A DNA stretch of 15,524 nt from DASSWB01 sp035705495. GTDB lineage: Bacteria > Bacteroidota > Bacteroidia > Flavobacteriales > Flavobacteriaceae. The position numbers and the translations under genes are program-made. The DNA lies in assembly GCA_035705495.1 (NCBI GenBank), contig DASSWB010000068.1, positions 1 to 15,524 of the forward strand. The letters are read 5' to 3'. Positions 1 through 5,694 of this stretch are shown piece after piece (within the stretch, counting starts at the first letter, position 1; the number at the start of each line of letters is the position of its first letter). The notes beneath the pieces are model-generated. The model did no database searches and had not been told where the DNA came from. It worked only from the letters and a program-made list of their open reading frames with translations.

Positions 1-618
1 TCGAATTTCAAAAAACATTTACAAGAAAAATTAAAGAACCACAACAAGCCAAGACCTTTCATTTGTGAGGGAAATCCTTTGGACTGTAAAATTTTCATTG
101 TCGGCATAAACGCAGCTACTGAAATGCAGCAGGATTTTTGGGAGTTTTGGTCAGAAGAAGATGGCTTTAATAAAAATAAATGGCTGGGAAGTTATAAAGC
201 AGAGCGTGCAGCTCAACCTCTAAAAAAGGGTAAGACAAGGAGAAATACAGTAAGCAATACTAGAAAAAGAATTGATTGGATTGTTGAGGCAACAAAACCT
301 GTCAAAATCTTGGAAACAAATTTATTTGTCAAAGCCACACCAACAGCAAAGGAATTAAAAGCAGGTGATAGAAGGAGTGAGGTTTTTGAATATTTACTGG
401 AAACCATAAAACCAGAAGTCATTTTTCTACATGAAAACCAAACGATAAAATACTTCGAGAAACTCGACGGCGTAAAAATCGTGAAAAATGAAACAAAAAG
501 TTTTGAGATTTTAGGAACAAAAACAAAGGTTTTAGCGAAGAATCATCTTTCAAGAGGTTGGTCGGAAGCGAACACAAAAGAATTAGGTAAAGATTTAAAA
601 GCTGGAATTAGAAACTAA
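1..618 (+). CDS. Uracil-DNA-glycosylase-like protein, 5' end cut off by window edge
   Basis: The reading frame is open from base 1 to the TAA at 616-618, so the gene starts left of the window. A TTG at 79 could be taken as the start, but the codons before it read RPFICEGNPLDCKIFIVG, which looks like continuous protein, so TTG79 is probably internal. The visible part is about 205 residues. It has an N-terminal hydrophobic strand followed by GINAATEM, which resembles the GxxPxT-type active-site loop of uracil-DNA glycosylase superfamily proteins. Near the C-terminus, NHLSRGWS sits where that fold carries its His-containing second motif. The middle is basic (KAERAAQPLKKGKTRRN). The assignment rests on remembered similarity to uncharacterised UDG-like proteins. 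Glycosylase activity is not shown, and the protein may be a non-catalytic relative. No gene partner is visible downstream; the toxin-antitoxin pair has its own promoter. Confidence 0.55.
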   Translation, partial: SNFKKHLQEKLKNHNKPRPFICEGNPLDCKIFIVGINAATEMQQDFWEFWSEEDGFNKNKWLGSYKAERAAQPLKKGKTRRNTVSNTRKRIDWIVEATKPVKILETNLFVKATPTAKELKAGDRRSEVFEYLLETIKPEVIFLHENQTIKYFEKLDGVKIVKNETKSFEILGTKTKVLAKNHLSRGWSEANTKELGKDLKAGIRN

Positions 619-699
619 AGATAGGCCAAAATCGTTTTTGAATTGATAATTTGAAGTAGATGGAAATGCTGAATCAAACTTTAATTGAAAGCATTTTTG

Positions 700-707
700 T
701 ATATTTG
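700..707 (+). promoter_or_regulatory. Bacteroidota -7 promoter element for the toxin-antitoxin operon
   Basis: TATATTTG is an exact match to the Bacteroidota TAnnTTTG -7 element and lies 17 bases before the antitoxin ATG. No TTG lies at the usual 17-23 base distance upstream; the nearest, at 685-687, is only 12 bases away. The -33 half is therefore weak, which is common for promoters that rely on activation or are tightly autoregulated. Confidence 0.5.
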
Positions 708-724
708 AACAAACTTATTTTGTT
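708..724 (+). promoter_or_regulatory. Inverted repeat between promoter and antitoxin start, candidate operator
   Basis: AACAAA at 708-713 and TTTGTT at 719-724 form a perfect 6-base inverted repeat with a 5-base spacer. It fills the gap between the -7 element and the antitoxin ATG. Toxin-antitoxin operons are usually repressed by the antitoxin or the complex binding a palindrome over the promoter, and this repeat is in the right place. It is short and A/T-rich, so chance is possible. It could also act as an RNA hairpin just before the start codon. Confidence 0.35.
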
Positions 725-964
725 ATGGATTTTCAGACTCGAAAGCTAAATTTAATCTCTTATCTTGCTCAAGTTCAGGATGAAAGTATCTTGAAAAAGA
801 TAGAAAGTTTTATTTTAAAAAGAAAAACCAAAGATAACGAATCGGATATAGAACCTTTTACAATTGAACAGCTTATTGACAGAATTGAAAAATCTGAAAA
901 AGATTTTAAAAATGGAAAATATAAAACTCAAACTGAATTAGAGAAAATTTCAGAAAAGTGGTAA
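725..964 (+). CDS. Antitoxin of a RelE/ParE-type toxin-antitoxin pair
   Basis: This 79-residue, hydrophilic, helix-rich protein is the first gene of a two-gene unit. Its stop is 10 bases before the toxin ATG. The N-terminal half (residues 1-35) is a predicted amphipathic helical segment (LNLISYLAQVQDESILKKIE) of the kind that opens many small Bacteroidota antitoxins. The C-terminal half (about 45-79) has a charged IDRIEKSEKDFKNGKY stretch followed by a TQTELEKISEKW tail. This resembles the part of such antitoxins that wraps around and neutralises the toxin. I see no clear ribbon-helix-helix or HTH DNA-binding motif, so the DNA-binding mode is uncertain. The family call rests on size, layout, the toxin next door and general similarity. 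The ATG at 725 is preferred because the -7 element and inverted repeat end directly before it. Confidence 0.75.
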   Translation: MDFQTRKLNLISYLAQVQDESILKKIESFILKRKTKDNESDIEPFTIEQLIDRIEKSEKDFKNGKYKTQTELEKISEKW

Positions 965-974
965 GTAAACAATA

Positions 975-1292
975 ATGGAAATAATTTGGTCTGACTTCGC
1001 CATTCAAAACCTAAAGGAAATTTTCGATTACTATAAATCCAAGGCAAGTAATAGGGTTGCGAATAAAATCCGGAAGCAAATTCTTCAATCTTCAAAACAG
1101 CTTATCAATAATCCAGAATTGGGTCCAATTGAATTTAATCTAGAGAATCTCAAACTTGATCATAGATTTTTACTGAGTGGAAATTATAAAATCATTTATA
1201 GAATTGAAAAAGACAGAATTTTCATAAATGATATATTTGATGTAAGACAAAACCCAGATAAAATGATCCATGAAAAAAAGGATAGAGGTTAG
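975..1292 (+). CDS. RelE/ParE superfamily toxin
   Basis: This 105-residue protein has the normal length for the RelE/ParE fold. It opens with a beta strand (MEIIWSDFAIQNLKEIFDYY) that leads into the long helical pair typical of the family. The C-terminal sheet carries GNYKIIYRIEKDRIFINDIF followed by DVRQNPDKM, a very recognisable family ending (often FDTRQNP in relatives). RelE members cleave mRNA on the ribosome and ParE members block gyrase. The sequence alone does not decide between them, although the R-Q-N-P ending is common in plasmid-stabilisation and ParE-like entries of Bacteroidota. It is preceded by its antitoxin with a 10-base gap and followed by a terminator, so the pair is a self-contained operon. 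No truncation is seen, so it is probably functional. Confidence 0.87.
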   Translation: MEIIWSDFAIQNLKEIFDYYKSKASNRVANKIRKQILQSSKQLINNPELGPIEFNLENLKLDHRFLLSGNYKIIYRIEKDRIFINDIFDVRQNPDKMIHEKKDRG

Positions 1293-1335
1293 CATTAGTT
1301 AACACTGAAATCAACAACAAATCATATAAAAATAT

Positions 1336-1363
1336 CTCACCCAGTTAGCGGTGAGTCTTTTCC
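1336..1363 (+). terminator. Rho-independent terminator of the toxin-antitoxin operon
   Basis: CTCACC (1336-1341) pairs with GGTGAG (1350-1355) around an 8-base loop and is followed by TCTTTTCC and a longer T-rich stretch to about 1385. It lies 43 bases after the toxin stop, as expected for the end of that operon. Confidence 0.65.
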
Positions 1364-1398
1364 TTTCACTTTTTCCACTTTTCCACTTTCAACTAAAA

Positions 1399-1560
1399 AC
1401 CCGCACGAGGGATAGCAGTGGAAAGCCCACAGTGAGGTACGAGCGCGGACTTGCAGCGTATAGCCCGACGCTCTTTCCCATCTAAGAGGCGAGTTATGCT
1501 TTGTTTTCTGTTTTGAAAAAAATCTTTGTTGATCAGAAAAATGTGGGAGCGGCGTGCCCG
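1399..1560. other. GC-rich structured intergenic element, recurrent in Flavobacteriia
   Basis: A markedly GC-rich block stands out in this AT-rich DNA. Its core runs from about 1399 to 1472, and a second GC-rich piece lies at 1545-1560 (GGGAGCGGCGTGCCCG). Pairings visible by eye are CCGC 1401-1404 with GCGG 1445-1448, an inner hairpin GTGG 1418-1421 / CCAC 1427-1430 with loop AAAGC, and GCGT 1456-1459 / ACGC 1468-1471. On the minus strand the outer stem is followed by GGTTTTTAG, so it could terminate transcription in that direction. I remember very similar blocks between genes across flavobacterial genomes, often mis-annotated as a small protein on the minus strand. I do not know an accepted name. 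It may be a small RNA, a terminator or a dispersed repeat. Confidence 0.5.
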
Positions 1561-1696
1561 AAAACAATTCTTGCACAGAAAAACCTTTCAGTAAATATTT
1601 GTTTTTATAATGAAAACTTTCAACAGCGTCTTTCTTTTTTCAGCACGTATTATTTACTAGATAATATTTGTTCGGCCTTTTTTTATTCTCAAAAAA

Positions 1697-1941
1697 ATGG
1701 AAACAATCAACAAATTAAAGAAAATGCAGAAATTATTCTTCCGGAAAACGGTCTGGAGGAAAAACTGGAACTGGCAAAAAGGGAAAACCGAAAACTGATT
1801 ATCAAACTCGGTTTTGATCCCACCGCACCCGATTTACATTTGGGACACGCAGTTGTGCTGAAAAAACTAAGACAGTTTCAGGAATTGGGACATCAAATCG
1901 TGATATTGGTCGGTAGTTTTACCGCAAGAATAGGGGACCCA
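1697..1941 (+). pseudogene. tyrS: Tyrosyl-tRNA synthetase remnant (N-terminal part only)
   Basis: The fragment reads like the start of the TyrZ-type tyrosyl-tRNA synthetase: EIILPENGLEEKL, then KLGFDPTAPDLHLGHAVVLK with the class I HLGH signature, KLRQFQELGHQ, and FTARIGDP. The family is about 400 residues long; here only about 80 remain. The KMSKS loop, the anticodon-binding region and the S4-like tail are all missing. Two lesions are visible. The best start, ATG 1697 (METINKLKK), is in a different frame from the rest, so a one-base frameshift lies near 1720. Homology also ends after GDP at 1941, where the family continues TGKN or similar but this sequence continues NQRGIIVV and stops at 1989. 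The second usual motif position reads VGSFTARIGDP rather than VGDFT. The fragment cannot charge tRNA, so a functional tyrS must lie elsewhere. Confidence 0.8.
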
Positions 1942-1942
1942 A

Positions 1943-2194
1943 ACCAAAGAGGAATTATTGTTGTTTCAATCAAACAAATCATTACATAAGCAAAGTAACA
2001 GTGGACCTGTAATAAGTAAAGAAATAACTATTGATTTTTTGAACAAAGAGAAACTAATTGGAGAAAACACAAATGAAAACGCAGAGGGTGGAGATGAAGT
2101 ATTTAAAGAAACCCGAAAGGATATAAAAATAGAAAAACTCATAAAATTATCTGAGATTGAGGATTTTGATGAACTTGATATGTCTGTTTATTAA
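1943..2194 (+). pseudogene. Unrecognised open segment joined to the tyrS remnant
   Basis: After the tyrS homology ends, another frame stays open from a stop at 1931 to the TAA at 2192-2194. It encodes roughly 80 very hydrophilic, acidic residues, including KQSNSGPVISKEITIDFL and ending in EIEDFDELDMSVY. No ATG begins it (only TTG codons near 1958). It therefore looks like the 3' end of a different gene that was brought next to the tyrS piece by deletion or recombination. I do not recognise the family. The charged, low-complexity composition would suit the C-terminal tail of a mobile-element or mobilisation protein, but that is only a guess. It could also be a small independent gene with a TTG start. 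Confidence 0.4.
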
Positions 2195-2309
2195 ATAGAA
2201 AATGCTCTAAAATAGCGGCTATAAAAGAATGGCTACTGACTGTTAAATTAAAGTTTTCGAATAAGGTATAATTTACAGGTGGGTAAATTCGTTGAAGACC
2301 GAAGGATCT

Positions 2310-2344
2310 CGTTCAGGCAATTGTTATTCAATTTGGACTGAACG
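2310..2344 (-). terminator. Inverted repeat downstream of the response regulator
   Basis: CGTTCAG (2310-2316) pairs with CTGAACG (2338-2344), and inside it AATTG pairs with CAATT around a TTATT loop. It begins 18 bases past the regulator stop on the minus strand. There is no T-run after it, so it is a weak or Rho-assisted terminator, or an mRNA 3'-end stabiliser, rather than a classic intrinsic terminator. Confidence 0.4.
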
Positions 2345-2361
2345 CAAGAAAATGTCTCATG

Positions 2362-2988
2362 TCAAAAATTATTTTCATGGGCATAGGAAATAACTTCTTT
2401 CAAGGAACCTAGTTGAAGTTTTTTAAGAATATTCTTCCGGTGGGTCTCCACGGTATATTGGCTAATGTTCAGTTCTTCGGCAGTCACTTTAGCGGTGCAT
2501 CCTTTTTTTGCGAATCCTATAATTTCCTTTTCTCGTTTACTGAGCAGGAAAGCATTGTTTCCTTCTCCGAAATCCGGCTTTGCTTCGGTTTTATCGGATT
2601 TTATAAAGACTTCTTTCCCGTCCAGAACCTCCCGGATCGTTGTTTTGACTATATCTGCATTCGTTGTTTTTGGGATATAGGCATCCGCTGCGGCTTTTTT
2701 TCCTTCATTGATAACATTGTACGATTCAAACATGGAAATCAATATAATTTTTGTGTGAGGTCTTATTTTCTTGAGGTTCTTACAAATTTCAAGTCCGTTG
2801 GTACCGGCCATCTGAATATCTAGCATCAACAAGTTAGGTTCGTGACTGTTCAACATGTGGTTTAGTTCAAGACTATTGTTACAAACCCCCACCACTTCAA
2901 AATCGTTTTCATCTTCCAGAATACGGACAAGTCCATCGGCAAAAAGTTGATGGTCGTCCACAATTATTATTTTATATGTTTCTTTCAT
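2362..2988 (-). CDS. NarL/LuxR-family response regulator
   Basis: This 208-residue DNA-binding response regulator is the output partner of the sensor kinase encoded just upstream (11-base gap, same strand). The receiver domain spans about residues 5-120. It has the acidic pair D11-D12 (IIIVDDHQ), phospho-acceptor D57 (LLMLDIQMAG), switch residue S85 (IILISM) and conserved lysine K107 (YIPK). A short linker follows, then the LuxR-type helix-turn-helix at about 145-205 (LSKREKEIIGFAKKG, then ISQYTVETHRKNILKKL). The ATG at 2988 is preferred over a longer frame reaching 3078. That extension overlaps the end of the kinase gene, reads unlike protein of the family, and would displace the DD motif from its usual place near residue 11. 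Phosphorylation by the kinase presumably controls dimerisation and promoter binding. The divergent secreted-protein genes are possible targets. Confidence 0.93.
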   Translation of the reverse strand: MKETYKIIIVDDHQLFADGLVRILEDENDFEVVGVCNNSLELNHMLNSHEPNLLMLDIQMAGTNGLEICKNLKKIRPHTKIILISMFESYNVINEGKKAAADAYIPKTTNADIVKTTIREVLDGKEVFIKSDKTEAKPDFGEGNNAFLLSKREKEIIGFAKKGCTAKVTAEELNISQYTVETHRKNILKKLQLGSLKEVISYAHENNF

Positions 2989-2999
2989 TTCTTTATTCT

Positions 3000-4904
3000 T
3001 TAGTAATTTATTAAGGGAACGGTAATTATAGATGTAGTCCCGGCAGTTGAACTGGAAATATGGACTTCCCCGTTCCACCGGTCTGCCCTCGAATATATAT
3101 TGTTTATGCCCATTCCTTTTTTTTCCGTCTTCGTGTTGTAGCCTTTCCCGTTATCTTCAACTATTAATTGTACTTGTTCGCTATCAATGAGAAGTTGGAG
3201 CGTAGCCTCCGATGCATCGGAATGTTTCAGGACATTGGACAATAACTCAACACTGATCCTTGTAATCGGCAGTTTTAACACCGTCGGCATCAGGCTTTCT
3301 TTCCCGATTCCGATGAAGATAAAGTGTACTTTGCCGATGGCGTTTAATCCATCTATCTTCTCGCGGAGAATATGAAAAAGACCATCGCCACTAAGATCAG
3401 GCATAGAAAGCTTCTTGAAAAAATATTTTAGATCCATATTGGCTTTGGTAATCATTTTTACCAATGATTTGTCATGCAAATAGCTATTGGTAATAATGAG
3501 GTTGATAGCGCTTATCGTGGTACCCAGATCATCGTGCAAATCTTGTGAAATACGCTTTCTTTCACTATGGGTAGAAAACAAAATTTCCTGTTCCGCTTCC
3601 AGTTCCTTTAGTTTTAATTTCAGGTCGGCTTGTTTTTTTTGTCTTTTTTTATACCGTATAAATCGGGTTATGAGTAAAGAAAAAGCTCCAATGAACAAAA
3701 TGAGAATAGACATATAAAGCATTCTTTGCCTTGACTGCTTTAATTTCAGTTCGTAGGTTTCTTGCTCTACTTTTATTTGGGTGTTTATTTCATTTATGGA
3801 TTTACTTTTTTCCGTGTTTATAAGGCTATCATTCACATTTTTAAACCCTTTATAATGGATTAAGGCATTTTGGTAGTCCCCGTTTAATTCATAAGCTTTG
3901 GACAAAGCTTCATTGGCATTTTTTTCTCCAATCAAAAAATGTGTTCCTTGACTACCTATCAATGCCTGGTGGGCAAGTTCTATGGCCGGGGCCGGTTCTT
4001 TTTGGTAAATATACAACCAAGCCAAGCTCAAACGGGTCTGGGCTAGGTCAATAGGTGAGTTTTGCTTCAATCTCAATTCAAGGCTTTTTTCAAGGTATCC
4101 TTTTGCCTTGGTATAGTCTTTTTGTTCTGTATAAACCTTTCCTATGTAGTCTGAAACATAGCCAATCATGTAATCAAACCCAATGGGTTCGGCATATTCC
4201 AACGATTTGTTCAGGTAGTACAGACTAGAATCATACTCTTTAAGCGTGTGCTTTGTAATGCCCAAATGGGTATAGTTGGCCGCAATCTGTGTACTGTCGC
4301 CAAGTTTTTTACTTATATCCAGTGATTGTTTGAAATACCCTATGGCCTCTCGGTATCTTTTTTGGTCGCCCATGATAAATCCTATTCCCGATAGCGTGTA
4401 GGCCATTCTGTTTTTATTGCCGTACTTTTGGTTAAGGGACAAGCTCTTTAGTTGCATTTCCATCGCCTTGTCATTTTGCCCCATATCATAATATATATTA
4501 CCTATTTGGGAATAGATTTGAGCCAAGATTTCTTCCTCTTCTGCTTCCTTATACAAATTCAGGCTCTCTTCAAAGGCTTCTATGCCCTTGGTATTATTTC
4601 CGGATTTTCTGTAAATACGCCCAAGGATAAAGTAAAGTGATGCCCGTATCTTAATGTTTCCTTGTTTTTCGGACAACTCAATAAACCGGAAAACAGCTGT
4701 TTTAGCAACTTCATGTTTACCGTCGTCGCTAAACTCATAAATCTCTTTACGAACATTCTCTATATCGTTTTCTGAAATGGATTTTGCTTTTTGAAAGCTT
4801 TTGTATAGGGAGTCAATTGTGCTCCTATATGGCGATTGTCCAAATGATAAAATTGGCAAGGCCCAAATGAAAACCAATAATCCAAAGCGTTCTATGAAGG
4901 ACAT
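3000..4904 (-). CDS. TPR-containing sensor histidine kinase (HisKA_3 / HATPase_c)
   Basis: This 634-residue membrane sensor is typical of Flavobacteriaceae. An N-terminal signal sequence (FGLLVFIWALPILSFGQ, cleavage after about residue 23) exports a sensor region of tetratricopeptide repeats covering roughly residues 85-365, with several recognisable units such as GNIYYDMGQNDKAMEMQLKS. One membrane segment (about 397-415, MSILILFIGAFSLLITRFI) leads into a coiled coil rich in K, L and E (about 417-447). The dimerisation helix has RISQDLHDDLGTT with phospho-acceptor H457. The ATPase domain has the N-box (ELLSNVLKHS, N557), DNGKGY at 584-589 and GMGINN from 597. The frame also has a TTG two codons upstream, but ATG 4904 is the likelier start. 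It forms an operon with the regulator. The ligand is unknown; TPR sensors may detect protein or peptide partners in the periplasm. Confidence 0.92.
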   Translation of the reverse strand: MSFIERFGLLVFIWALPILSFGQSPYRSTIDSLYKSFQKAKSISENDIENVRKEIYEFSDDGKHEVAKTAVFRFIELSEKQGNIKIRASLYFILGRIYRKSGNNTKGIEAFEESLNLYKEAEEEEILAQIYSQIGNIYYDMGQNDKAMEMQLKSLSLNQKYGNKNRMAYTLSGIGFIMGDQKRYREAIGYFKQSLDISKKLGDSTQIAANYTHLGITKHTLKEYDSSLYYLNKSLEYAEPIGFDYMIGYVSDYIGKVYTEQKDYTKAKGYLEKSLELRLKQNSPIDLAQTRLSLAWLYIYQKEPAPAIELAHQALIGSQGTHFLIGEKNANEALSKAYELNGDYQNALIHYKGFKNVNDSLINTEKSKSINEINTQIKVEQETYELKLKQSRQRMLYMSILILFIGAFSLLITRFIRYKKRQKKQADLKLKLKELEAEQEILFSTHSERKRISQDLHDDLGTTISAINLIITNSYLHDKSLVKMITKANMDLKYFFKKLSMPDLSGDGLFHILREKIDGLNAIGKVHFIFIGIGKESLMPTVLKLPITRISVELLSNVLKHSDASEATLQLLIDSEQVQLIVEDNGKGYNTKTEKKGMGINNIYSRADRWNGEVHISSSTAGTTSIITVPLINY

Positions 4905-5067
4905 AAACAAAAAGATAAAGAGAGCATTTTTAATGGATGATTTTAAATCCGGAAACGAATGTTCATTATTAGTTTAATCATAAAAATACCCAAAAATTGG
5001 TATTGTAAACATCGTTTAAGGTAAGTTATTTTTATATAATATTAAATAATGTTAAAAATATTAACTT

Positions 5068-5673
5068 ATGAAACACTCCATTTTCTTAATTTTTCTATTT
5101 TTTACCGCCGTTATACATGCCCAAACCGTAACCATTGGAACACAAGTATGGATGGACGAAAACTTGGAGTCTGCAAGCTTTCAAGACGGCACTACGATAG
5201 CGCATGCCCAAAATAGGGAAGCTTGGCAGCAAGCCACTGAAAATGGACAGCCTGCATGGGCTTGGTACTATGACGAGACCATAGGGCAACAGTATGGCTA
5301 TATGTATAACATTCATGCAGTAAATAAGGGCAATCCTTGCCCGGAAGGCTTTAGGATACCGAATATTGATGATTGGGAAAAATTATTTACTTTTTTAGGG
5401 GAAGATCTCGCTGCCAAAAAAATGAAAAGTACTTCTGGATGGGATGACAATGGAAATGGGACAAATACGAATGCTTTTAATGCATTGCCGGGAGGAGTGA
5501 AAAGTGGTTATGGTGGTTTTAATAATTATAAGAAACAAGCCTCTTTTTGGGCCAATACCATCCATGATGAACATGGTTTGTGGTCTGTTGTGCTTATGTG
5601 GTGGTCGGATAAAGCAATAATAAATCCTTCAGGTAAAAAAGGTGGGTTGAATTGCAGGTGTATAAAGGAGTAA
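5068..5673 (+). CDS. Secreted FISUMP-domain protein
   Basis: This 201-residue exported protein has a clear signal peptide (MKHSIFLIFLFFTAVIHAQ, cleaved after AQ at about residue 19). The mature part is one complete FISUMP domain (named from Fibrobacter succinogenes major paralogous proteins). It has TIGTQVWMDENL at the start, then GYMYNIHAV, CPEGFRIPNIDDWEKLFTFL, KSTSGWDDNGNGTNTNAFNA, LPGG, and the final CRCIKE. FISUMP domains are found on secreted and outer-surface proteins of Bacteroidota and Fibrobacteres; their role is not firmly known, and adhesion or substrate contact is often suspected. It is the first gene of a two-gene unit, 21 bases before the lipoprotein. It faces away from the kinase gene across a 163-base shared intergenic region, so the two-component system may control it. 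I found no perfect TAnnTTTG element there. Confidence 0.85.
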   Translation: MKHSIFLIFLFFTAVIHAQTVTIGTQVWMDENLESASFQDGTTIAHAQNREAWQQATENGQPAWAWYYDETIGQQYGYMYNIHAVNKGNPCPEGFRIPNIDDWEKLFTFLGEDLAAKKMKSTSGWDDNGNGTNTNAFNALPGGVKSGYGGFNNYKKQASFWANTIHDEHGLWSVVLMWWSDKAIINPSGKKGGLNCRCIKE

Positions 5674-5694
5674 TAACCAAAAAAACTTGCTATA

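Noticed and set aside
1337..1576. Minus-strand frame of 79 codons across the GC-rich element
   Set aside because: It runs through the structured element and the toxin-antitoxin terminator, has no promoter, and the sequence is typical of a spurious translation of this intergenic block.
2413..2823. Plus-strand frame of 136 codons
   Set aside because: It is a shadow of the response regulator, whose receiver and HTH motifs are complete on the other strand.
2989..3078. Longer N-terminus for the response regulator
   Set aside because: The extra 30 codons overlap the kinase 3' end, and the ATG at 2988 places the DD motif at the family-typical position.
5003..5029. TTG followed by TAAGTTAT as a promoter for the FISUMP gene
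   Set aside because: The -7 half lacks the TTTG core, so it does not meet the consensus.
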